Shown: piece by piece, positions 8,266-15,900 of the stretch
Position numbering within the stretch: the first letter of the stretch is position 1
Layout: every line of letters begins with the position of its first letter
DNA from: a bacterium
GTDB taxonomy: Bacteria > Verrucomicrobiota > Verrucomicrobiae > Opitutales > Opitutaceae
Direction: 5' to 3'
Length of the DNA: 22,923 nucleotides
NCBI GenBank assembly: GCA_021780625.1
Contig: JAJXYI010000302.1
Location: 1 to 22,923 of the forward strand
Made by a program: the position numbers and the translations under genes
Notes under the pieces: model-generated
The model's input: the letters and a program-made list of their open reading frames with translations, nothing else
Told to the model about the DNA's origin: nothing
Databases searched by the model: none

Positions 8266-9012
8266 ATGAAGCTCTATAGCTCCAAGCCCCAGGCCTCGAT
8301 CACCATGGGGATCTCGCCCGCCCTGCGGCAGCTGCTCGCACACACGATCGCGGCCTTCCGGCCGGGTGTGGTGATTGAGAGCGGAACCTACATCGGCCTC
8401 GGATCGACCACCCTGCTGGCAGAGCTGCTTCAGGAGACCTTTCCTGAACATACGCCGCGGCTGTTCACTCTCGAGGTCAGCTTCGCGCATTGGCAGCAGG
8501 CCGCGCGCAATCTGCGGCGCTTCCGCCATGTCCGCTGCCTGTGGGGGCTCAGCGTCGACCGCGACGAGGCGCGACGCTTCATCCTCAACGACCCCGTCCT
8601 GAACCGGCACGAGTCCGAGCCTGACATCTACGTGGACAACGTCGAGGATCCGGTGCGGTTTTACCTGGATGAGGTCGACGGACGTCTGCTCGACCCGGAC
8701 GCCGTACCCGGAGACTTCATACGCAAGGCGCTCTTTCGCGAACAGTGGCTGCCCCGTCTTCTCGGCCGCTACGGCGCCCGGCGTCCGCTCGTCACGCTCG
8801 ATTCCGCCGGCGGCATCGGCTTTCTCGAATTCAACACGGTCACCCGCTTGCTGAAGGACCATCCGTACCTGCTGCTGCTCGACGACATCGACCACCTCAA
8901 GCACTTCAGAAGCCGCCGGGCCGTGCACGCCGACCCCTGTTTCGACGTGCTGGGAGAGGAGCCCGAGACCGGCTGGCTGCTCGCGCGTCACAACCCCGCC
9001 CGCGGCGCATGA
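8266..9012 (+). CDS. SAM-dependent methyltransferase-like protein
   Basis: 248-aa soluble protein starting at ATG 8266 with no clear Shine-Dalgarno site. The segment VVIESGTYIGLGSTTLLAE (residues 35-53) resembles motif I of class I methyltransferases of the Methyltransf_24/cephalosporin-hydroxylase-like type, where an acidic residue precedes a glycine-rich turn. FTLEVSFAHW (about 67-76) would be the motif II acidic strand. LLLLDDIDHLKHF (about 202-214) matches the 'DD-x-x-H-x-KH' strand seen in similar proteins of glycan clusters. The central region, about 115-165, is rich in acidic residues and is not recognised. The target is unknown; methylation of a surface sugar is a guess from context. 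Its stop overlaps the start of the next gene by an ATGA, so the two are translationally coupled. Confidence 0.68.
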   Translation: MKLYSSKPQASITMGISPALRQLLAHTIAAFRPGVVIESGTYIGLGSTTLLAELLQETFPEHTPRLFTLEVSFAHWQQAARNLRRFRHVRCLWGLSVDRDEARRFILNDPVLNRHESEPDIYVDNVEDPVRFYLDEVDGRLLDPDAVPGDFIRKALFREQWLPRLLGRYGARRPLVTLDSAGGIGFLEFNTVTRLLKDHPYLLLLDDIDHLKHFRSRRAVHADPCFDVLGEEPETGWLLARHNPARGA

Positions 9013-9986
9013 GCGCCTCCCTCGTCATCTTCGACTCCCGCGCCCTTCTCCCGGACGCCTGGGGGAATGCTGCGGGCACCAGCCCGATCTACGCGTTCAA
9101 TCCGACCCTGGTCGATGCGGGCGAGGGCTGGCTCATGGCATACCGGGTCGTGTTGGCCGACGGGATGCGCCGCATTGCACACTGCCGGCTCGACCGGGCA
9201 CTTTCGCCAGTGCCCGGTACTGCGGTGCCATTCAGCGACCAGATCCGTTTCTCGAAGCGAGAGGGCCTGGCTCCGCAGGCATCCAGCTGGTTCGCCGATC
9301 CCCGTTTCTATCGCCTTGGAGGGCGTCTCTATCTCCACTGGAACTCCGGCTGGCACGAACCCAGGAATCATCAATTCGTCGTCGAATTGGATCCGATCTC
9401 GCTGGCGCCCGTAGGCCCTGCCCGGGAGCTGATTCTCTCGGGTGAGCGCCAGCCCATCGAGAAGAACTGGGTGCTGTGGGGCGACGGCCCCTTCCGCGCC
9501 ACCTACAGCCCCTCCCCGCACCGCGTGCTGAGCCTCTCGCTGGACGGCGAAGGAGACATCGCCTGCGAGCCCCTGGCCGACCACCCCTGGCCCGATCGAA
9601 TTTACGAACGCCGCTTTGGCCGCCTCCGCGGAGGCACGCCCCCCCAGCGCCATGGGGACCTGTACTTCGCTCTGTGCCATTCGATGACCGGCACCCCGGT
9701 GCCGGGCTGCGACTATCATCCGGCCGCCTATGCCTTTTCGGCCGAGCCACCCTACGAACCACGCCTGGTCCCTCATCGTTCACTGCCGCTTCCCGAGCCA
9801 CCCCCGCGCTCCCTTCCCACGCTTAACCGCGCCGTCGCCCGCGTGGTTTATCCGAATGGGCTCGTCCGCAATGGCGACCACTGGCTCGTCAGCTACGGCA
9901 TGAACGACGAACGCTGCGCCATCGCCCCGCTCTCCGACGCCCAGCTCCTCGGGAGCCTGATCCCATTGAACCCCAAAACCGGGTGA
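9009..9986 (+). CDS. Beta-propeller glycosidase-like (GH130-like) protein
   Basis: 325-aa soluble protein. Its ATG (9009-9011) shares the ATGA with the preceding stop, which fixes the start although the frame is open far upstream. Repeated blade-like blocks suggest a five-bladed propeller of the GH43/GH130 type: FNPTLVDAGEGWLMAYRV (about 30-47), WFADPRFYRLGGRLYLHW (about 95-112), KNWVLW (about 155-160), RGGTPP, and a last blade VVYPNGLVRNGDHWLVSYGMNDERCAIAPL. The final block matches the 'SYG-x-x-D' element common in GH130-like proteins. GH130 enzymes are mannoside phosphorylases or hydrolases; here catalytic residues cannot be assigned with confidence, and no signal peptide is visible, so a cytoplasmic or non-catalytic role is possible. 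The TGA stop lies in the first unit of the next repeat. Confidence 0.62.
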   Translation: MSASLVIFDSRALLPDAWGNAAGTSPIYAFNPTLVDAGEGWLMAYRVVLADGMRRIAHCRLDRALSPVPGTAVPFSDQIRFSKREGLAPQASSWFADPRFYRLGGRLYLHWNSGWHEPRNHQFVVELDPISLAPVGPARELILSGERQPIEKNWVLWGDGPFRATYSPSPHRVLSLSLDGEGDIACEPLADHPWPDRIYERRFGRLRGGTPPQRHGDLYFALCHSMTGTPVPGCDYHPAAYAFSAEPPYEPRLVPHRSLPLPEPPPRSLPTLNRAVARVVYPNGLVRNGDHWLVSYGMNDERCAIAPLSDAQLLGSLIPLNPKTG

Positions 9987-10128
9987 ACAGAAGCCAACGA
10001 AGATAACAAAGGCATGAAATTCAGTCGAATGATCAAACAGAGTACGATTCGCCCCTGAGGTAAAACGGAAGCGCTTCGGATGTCGCGTTTAGCGGCTCGG
10101 CCTTCGTGACCTTCGTTTCCTTCTGTTC
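9985..10128. repeat. Inverted 9-nt periodic repeat between convergent genes
   Basis: The left arm 9985-10012 and the reverse complement of the right arm 10101-10128 match at 23 of 28 positions, enclosing 88 nt. Both arms are 9-mers of the nnAACgAAG type. The left arm starts on the second base of the TGA stop (9984-9986) of the glycosidase-like gene. It lies between two genes that end toward each other (9986 and 10171), a place where a two-way transcript end would be expected. The motif tgaatcgaat follows at 10146-10155. Confidence 0.85.
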
Positions 10129-10170
10129 ACATCCCCTGCTGAATTTGAATCGAATGCCTGTTGACGGGCC

Positions 10171-10875
10171 TCAGGGACGTTTCGCCAGCACCAGGTACTG
10201 GCCGCCCAAAGGAAGCTTCGCCAGCGCCGGCTCAACGCGCCTCAGCGGCTTCAAGGCGGCAGGGAAGACGAAGAGATAGTCTGTCGAACTCACGGCGAAG
10301 CCCGCCTCGCGCAGGAGCCCTCGCGCTTGATGGGGAAAAAGCATGTGAGCGTCCCGGTCGAACGACACCCGGGACATGATCAGGTGCACCATCGGATTCC
10401 AGCGGTTGTTCTCCCAAAAGGCGAAGTGCCCGCCGGGTTTCAGGTTCGCCCGCACTAGCGCCAGGGCCTCCGGACGGTCCCGCGGCTCGATGTGATGGAA
10501 TACGCCATTCGTGAATGCCAGGTCGAACCGCCTCCCTTTCAATCCTGCCGCCTCACTCGTGAAACTGACGCCCCCCTGGTCTGCATGCCGCCTTTGCGCC
10601 ACTGTGATCGACGCCTGCGAGGGATCGTAGCCCACGTAGTGCGCGTTGGGGTACACCTTCCTCAGCCAAGGCAGCAGCGAACCCGTGCCGCATCCGAAGT
10701 CGAGTACCTCCAAAACTCGGTCGCGTCCAAGCCCCAGCCTTCGCTCGACCCAGGTGATTCTGCCTTCGGCGAAGTAATCCTTGCCCGCCCCGGTCAGCCG
10801 CAGCCCACGATCCAGTTCGCGGTCGTAATCTTCGGCCACGGCATCGAAGGGATCAGATGAATCGGGGGTAAGCAT
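10171..10875 (-). CDS. Class I SAM-dependent methyltransferase
   Basis: 234-aa soluble protein starting at ATG 10873-10875. Motif I is complete, VLDFGCGTG (residues 57-65), followed by the acidic strand YVGYDPSQ (80-87) and a motif FDLAFTNGVFHHIE (117-130) that corresponds to motif IV in Methyltransf_11/12-type enzymes. LKPGGHFAFWENN (about 145-157) is the usual post-motif strand. N-terminal DPFDAVAEDYDREL is typical of UbiE-like small-molecule or lipid/sugar methyltransferases. The C-terminal third (about 165-234) is variable and may bind the acceptor. Substrate cannot be read from sequence. It is on the same strand as, and downstream of, the adhesin gene, but the adhesin terminator and a group II intron lie between, so it probably has its own promoter in 10876-11016. 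Confidence 0.9.
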   Translation of the reverse strand: MLTPDSSDPFDAVAEDYDRELDRGLRLTGAGKDYFAEGRITWVERRLGLGRDRVLEVLDFGCGTGSLLPWLRKVYPNAHYVGYDPSQASITVAQRRHADQGGVSFTSEAAGLKGRRFDLAFTNGVFHHIEPRDRPEALALVRANLKPGGHFAFWENNRWNPMVHLIMSRVSFDRDAHMLFPHQARGLLREAGFAVSSTDYLFVFPAALKPLRRVEPALAKLPLGGQYLVLAKRP

Positions 10876-10897
10876 TCCGCATCGGCCAATTGAAATT

Positions 10898-10989
10898 GAA
10901 CCACAGAGACACAGTGATCACAGAGCCTGAAAACGATCAGCGTGGAACTTTTGGGACGCAGAGAACAGAAGGAAACGAAGATAACAAAG
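10898..10989 (+). repeat. Two adjacent 9-nt periodic arrays, same orientation
   Basis: A first array (10898-10925) repeats a 9-mer with core 'cacag', starting gaaccacag. A second (10963-10989) is three clean units of the nnAACgAAG family. The same order, 'cacag/cacgg' array then 'aacgaag' array, occurs at 21745-21857. No inverted arm follows before the intron boundary at 11017. The region lies upstream of the methyltransferase start and downstream of the adhesin terminator. Confidence 0.75.
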
Positions 10990-11016
10990 AAGGCCGAGAC
11001 CGCAGGCCCCGGAAAA

Positions 11017-11088
11017 ATCGACATAGGTAGGCCTTCACAGGCTGTCCCTGTCACACCACCGGACATGCGGGTCCGCATCCGGCGGTTC
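11017..11088 (-). ncRNA. Group II intron domains V and VI
   Basis: Domain V (about 11055-11088 on the minus strand) forms ACCG/TGGT, CCGGA/TCCGG and TGCG/CGCA stems with a two-base TG bulge, the conserved bulge position. The lower stem reads CGC with a G-U at its centre, the triad form seen in IIC introns. The tip is GACC rather than a GNRA loop. Domain VI (11017-11052) has GACA/TGTC, GG/CC and GCCT/AGGC stems with an unpaired A seven bases before the 3' end, a good branch-point candidate. Confidence 0.82.
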
Positions 11089-11099
11089 GGTGAGCGCAG

Positions 11100-12485
11100 T
11101 TAGGCGCGGCAGGTGAAGGGAGGGAGGCCGTGGGCGGAAAACCAGGCGTTCGGCAGCGCGATACTTAGCGCCGGCGTACGGCTGAGGTGCCACGGACCGT
11201 CGGAGGACCCAACGAGCTTGAGGGCTGTGTCGCGGTCGAGGCCGCGGCGCCGCAGCTCTTGGAAGCGGCGGTCGCTTGTCTTCCACCGGCGCCAGATCAG
11301 CGCCCTCAAACGACGACGCGTCCATTTCTCCAGCGCCGTCAGCACCGTCGGTGTCTGGCATCGCCCGAAGTAGCCCAACCATCCGTTGAGGTACCGCCGC
11401 AAGCTGCCCATCACACGACGGAAGTCGTGGTGGCCGTCTCGCGTCAGTTCCCGGATGCGGTCCTTCGCCTTATCCAGCGCCTTCGGTGCAATCCTGCGCT
11501 TGACCGGCTGCTTCGGGGTTTTGGGCGTGAAGCTAAACCCGAGGAGTTTGCGCTCCCAGGGACGGGCGACCGCGCTCTTCGCGTGGTTCACCTTCAGCTT
11601 CAGCGTGGACTCGATGAACGCGGTCAGGTTCTCGAAGGCGCGTTTGGCGGCACGCTCACTGCGCACATAGACGTTGCAGTCATCGGCGTAGCGTACGAAC
11701 CGCAGTCCGCGCTCCTCCAGTTCCTGATCCAGTTCGTCGAGCACCAGATTCGCCAATAACGGCGAGAGCGGGCCGCCTTGCGGCGTACCTTCCCGCGTCG
11801 GCATGACGACGCCACTTTCCATCACCCCCGCTTGCAGGAAGCGCCGGATGATCCAGCGCATCCGCTTGTCCGCGACGTATCCACCTAACCGGCTCATCAG
11901 CCGATCGTGGTGCACTCGGTCGAAGAACGCCTCCAAGTCGATATCCACGACCCAGTCGTACCCCTCTTGGATGTACGCCTGCGCCGCGGCGATCGCTTGG
12001 TGGGCGCTGCGGTTCGGACGGAACCCGTAGCTGTGCGCACTAAACCTCGGATCGAGGATCGGTTGCAGCACTTGCAGGATCGCCTGCTGCACCAGCCGGT
12101 CCTGCACCGTCGGAATGCCAAGCAAACGCTCGCCTCCATTCGGCTTCGGAATCGCGACCCGGCGCAGTGCGCTCGGTTGGTAGCTTCCTTCCAGGAGCTC
12201 TCGGCGCAGTGTTTCCGTCCGTCCGGCCAGCAGCCGTGGGTATTGCTCGACGGTCACCCCGTCGATTCCCGCTGCGCCTCCGTTGGACCGCACTCGTCGC
12301 CAAGCCTCGTTCAGGTTCGCCGGTTCGGCGACCTGCTCCATTAACCTGTCGGTCTGACCTGGGCTTTCCTTCCCTTCGTTCGCCCTTTCCGACTGGACGC
12401 TCCCCGGCAGTGCCGCTCCGGCTTCACCTTCGCGCTCCGGCAGGGATGACCCTGCATTCACGGGGTCGGTTTGTCCATCTGTCAT
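11100..12485 (-). CDS. ltrA: Group II intron-encoded reverse transcriptase/maturase
   Basis: 461-aa protein lying wholly inside the intron. Reverse transcriptase blocks are intact: PKPNGGERLLGIPTVQDR (113-130), HSYGFRPNRSAHQAI (151-165), DIDLEAFFDRVHH with a metal-binding Asp (181-193), GTPQGGPLSPLLAN (233-246) and the catalytic FVRYADD (263-269). The thumb/maturase (GIIM) part includes RRYLNGWLGYFG (about 385-396). There is no HNH endonuclease, and the protein ends soon after the maturase region, as in IIC-type proteins. The N-terminal 50 residues are charged and variable. It helps the intron RNA splice and copies it into DNA at new sites. No frameshift or stop is seen, so the intron may be active. 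The stop is 83 bp before the intron's 3' end, just ahead of domain V. Confidence 0.95.
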   Translation of the reverse strand: MTDGQTDPVNAGSSLPEREGEAGAALPGSVQSERANEGKESPGQTDRLMEQVAEPANLNEAWRRVRSNGGAAGIDGVTVEQYPRLLAGRTETLRRELLEGSYQPSALRRVAIPKPNGGERLLGIPTVQDRLVQQAILQVLQPILDPRFSAHSYGFRPNRSAHQAIAAAQAYIQEGYDWVVDIDLEAFFDRVHHDRLMSRLGGYVADKRMRWIIRRFLQAGVMESGVVMPTREGTPQGGPLSPLLANLVLDELDQELEERGLRFVRYADDCNVYVRSERAAKRAFENLTAFIESTLKLKVNHAKSAVARPWERKLLGFSFTPKTPKQPVKRRIAPKALDKAKDRIRELTRDGHHDFRRVMGSLRRYLNGWLGYFGRCQTPTVLTALEKWTRRRLRALIWRRWKTSDRRFQELRRRGLDRDTALKLVGSSDGPWHLSRTPALSIALPNAWFSAHGLPPFTCRA

Positions 12486-12935
12486 CGTGGCAACTCGGGC
12501 TTACTCACCCGCTCTTACTCGGGACCACTCGGCCCCACCGTTTGGGCCTTCGCTCCAGCCGGATTTCCCGGCTTTCGTCGCTACTACGCCCGCTGCTGAC
12601 TTCTGCGCGAGGTTCGGCGCGTGTCGCCACGCGCTCAGACGCAGCTTGCACCCCGTCATCGCACAGACCTCCTGAGATAATCCATTCCACCTTCGCCGCA
12701 CGACCGCCGACTTTACGCTCCAGGGCTTTGATCGATGTGGACTTCGCGGCCATTTGCCCGCTCGTCCGCCCTTCGCGCCTCTTAGCCGGTTCTTGTTCAT
12801 CGGCCCGCGGTTTTGCTCCACGCTGCTTTCAGACGCCGGCCTCGCGGCCTCGCCCTGGCGCTTCGCTACCCTTCGCCTCGATCAGGCTGGGCCGAAGACT
12901 TTCACTTCGCTGACGGAATGTCATGCTCAGCATAC

Positions 12936-12970
12936 AAATAAGGGGCGACCGGCCTCGCCAGTCGCCCCTT
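12936..12970 (-). terminator. Adhesin-gene intrinsic terminator, split by the intron
   Basis: A perfect 10-bp stem (AAGGGGCGAC at 12940-12949 with GTCGCCCCTT at 12961-12970), with an inner GGC/GCC pair block, lies about 30 bp past the adhesin stop. On the minus strand the last stem bases and following exon read TTATTT and then the intron begins. The 3' exon past the intron begins TTTTCC (11016 downward). Joining the exons gives TTATTTTTTT, a full U-tract, so the original terminator was interrupted after part of its T-run. Confidence 0.88.
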
Positions 12971-12999
12971 AGCGGCGTAATATCGGATCAGAAACTATC

Positions 13000-15900
13000 T
13001 TACTGCATCAGGCCATCCGTGCCGGAGGCGATCGCGGTGCCATTCCACATGGGCTTGGTACCGTTGAGATTGCCAGCCAGGCTCAGACCGCTGAGATCGA
13101 GGGTCGCGCTCGAGGGCGTCGTGATGTACAGCGTGGTGCCGACATTCCAGGGAGCGTCGATCGCGACGTTGCCGTGCGAGTAGAGGCGGACATTGCCGGT
13201 GAACGAGGCGGTGCTGCCGGAGACGCTGTCGGTGGAGATGCCACCGTTGACGCTCTGGAGGACCGTATCGGACTTGGCCGTGCCACCACCGGTGTTGCCG
13301 GCGACGAGCACCATGTCCGTGCCCTGGGTGATCGAGACCGCACCGTTCGACTGGAAGGCGAGCTTCCCGAACTGGTTGTTGGTGCCGAGGACGCTGATCG
13401 ACGAGTTGCCCTGCGTCGCGTTGAGCGTGACGGTGCCACCGACCGTGATGGCCGAGGCGGCAGCCTCGGTGATCGCCGGGACCGCGTTGTTGGCGGAGTC
13501 GGTGAGGGTGAAGTTGCCACCGATGTTGGTGCCGTTCACCAGCGTGACCGCAGTGCTGTCCACGAGGGTCACGTTCTGGCTGGCGCCAGCGGCGGTGACC
13601 TTCAGGTTCGCGATCGAGTTGTTGGTGTTCGTCAGGCTCAGCATACCGCTGGGGGCGAAGGTCGCCGTGCCAGTGACGCTGATGGCCTGCGTGGCATCCG
13701 ACGGACCCGCGGTCATGGCGTCGATGATGTCGCCCGCGCTGGTGACCGTGAGGTCGCCGGTCGAGTGAACCGCCAGGAGGCGGGTCGAGCCATTCTCGGT
13801 GATCGTGATCGACTTGCCGCCGAGCTTCATACCACCGAACTCGTTGTCCGTACCGGTCGAGAGATCGATGTTGCTGGCACCGTTCGTGGTCGAGTTGGTC
13901 GTGGCGTCGAGCGTGACCGTGCTCTTGGCACGGAGGCGGTTGGTGTCCTGCGTGATCGTACCACCAGCGTAGACGCTGAGCGTGCCACCCGCGTAGAAGT
14001 CGCCCGTGAGGGAATTGCCACCACCGAGCTTGACGTTCTGCTTGTCGCCGGAGGCGATGAGCACGTTGCCGCTTGCGATCGCGTCGATCACACCCGTGAC
14101 GTTGACCGTCGAGGACGACGGCGTTCCCGGGCTGCCCCAAGTGGCCGCATTACCGAGAGTCACCACACTGGTATGCAGGCTAGCGTCGGTATTGGCGAGG
14201 GCGTAGAGATAGCCCGTTGCCGTGACCACCTGACCGGCCTGATCGAGCGTAACGCTGTTGCGGGCGTTCAGGGTGATGTTGTTGCCCTTCAGGGTCGTGT
14301 TAGCGACGATGTTGCCATCGGCAGTCAGCTGGGCCGCTGTGCTAGAGACGATATCGCTCGGATTCGAGGCGAACTCGGAATCGGCGCTCGTCGCAGTCAG
14401 AGTGATATTACCCTTGCCGGCCTGGACGGAGCCGATGCGGATGGTGCCACCTTCCGTGACGTTGATGTCAGCGCCATTGGCCGAAGCACCACCGTTGGTG
14501 GTGTCGAAGTAGTATCCACCGAAGCGAGAGGCCGTTGCCGTGGAGGTCTTGATGCCATCCGGGGCATTGTTGATGAGGCTGATCGTGCCGCCGGCCGTCG
14601 TGATCGAGAGGTTTCCGTAGATATTCGCGCGGGAACCGGAAACGTCATCGACACCCATACCTGACGTGGCAGCGGTGTTGAGGGTAAGGCCGCCAGCAGC
14701 GCTGTAGTAGCTGCCGAGGTGAATCTTACCGTCGTTCGCCGTCGCGGTGAGCAGGCCGTTGCCCGAGGTGGAACCGTTGACCGTGATGTCACCCGCCTTG
14801 GAGGAGGCGACGCCCGCGGTGAGGCTCACCGTGCTGTTGTCGGTAACCGACGCGTTGTAGGTGAGGTTGCCCGCACCCTGGTTCGCGACGATCAGGTTGC
14901 CACCCTTGGTGGAGCCACCGACGGTCAGATCGCCGGTCGAATTGTCGACCGTGACTGCGCCGTTGGTCGAGAGGGTGACCGTGCCGAGCTTGTTAGCCGT
15001 GCTGTTGAGGGTCGTGGCGACGCCCGTGATCGACAGCGACGGGGCGGTGATGCCCGTGGAAGTCTGGGTGATCGCACCGGTGCTGTTGATCGTGACACCG
15101 GTCGTGGCGATGACCTTGTCGAGGTTCAGCGCGCCGCTGCTCTTGATGTCGACGTTGGCGACCTTGCCACCCGCACCGACGCTGACCGCGCCGGTGAACG
15201 TGTTGGCGGTGTTGAGCGTGACATCACCTGCGGAGGTGAGGTCGAAACCGGCGGTGCCACCAACCGCGAGAACGCCACTCGAGCTGATACCCGTGTTGCT
15301 GGTCAGCATGAGATTGCCGCCGACGTTGAGGGCACCGGCGTCGATGGCGGAGTTCTCGACGAACGTGGCCGCACCCGTGGTGGTGCCGCTGAGCGTGCCG
15401 AACGAGTTGTTCGTGCTCTCGACATCGATGCTATTTGCGGTAACTGCGAGATTGCCGGTCGTGAGGGACAGCGTCTTGTTGGCTTCGGTGACCGCTCCCG
15501 TCGTGCCGGCCTTTAGCGTGAGGCCAGCGAACGTGAGCGTATCGGAAGCGGCAGCACCGAACGTGATATTCCCGCTGGCGGCGCTGGTGTCGATTGTCGT
15601 CGCACCCGCGACGTTCGTGCCGTTGGCGAGGACCAGAGCGCCGTTGTTGGTAACCGAGACCGCCTTGGTGGTCGAATCAACCAGCTTGATGCTGCTGATG
15701 CTGTTGGAGGTCGAACTGAGGGTGATGGCGTCGCCGGCCGTAATCGAAGCGCTCGTCGAGGTGAGAGCGTTTGCCGACGTAACCTGGCCGGAACCCGTCA
15801 CCGTGAGTGTGGTTGCGCTGAGTGTCGGCAGCGCGACATCGGCACCCGTGATGCTCAGGGTCGCGGAATTCAAGGCCCCAAGACCACCAACGGTGCCGAG

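Larger units (their letters stand above)
11017..12935 (-). mobile_element. Complete group II intron, IIC-like, inserted in a terminator
   Basis: 1919-bp retroelement read on the minus strand. The 5' end (12935) begins GTATG, one base off the GUGYG consensus, followed by a GCTGA/TCAGC stem. Domain I features include the stretch GAACAAGAACCGGCTAAG (near 12790) and a hairpin loop carrying AAATGG (12750-12755). This could pair as EBS1 with the last six bases of the 5' exon, TTATTT (four Watson-Crick and two G-U pairs). Domains V and VI are recognisable near 11017-11088 and the 3' end is ...TCGAT at 11017. The 5' exon is a hairpin and the 3' exon starts TTTT, so insertion directly after a terminator stem is clear, as is typical of IIC introns. 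It carries one intact reverse transcriptase gene and no endonuclease domain. Confidence 0.88.

Noticed and set aside
6652..10989. CRISPR array as explanation of the short periodic repeats
   Set aside because: Units are 9 nt, contiguous, degenerate and partly inverted, with no constant-length spacers and no cas genes nearby.
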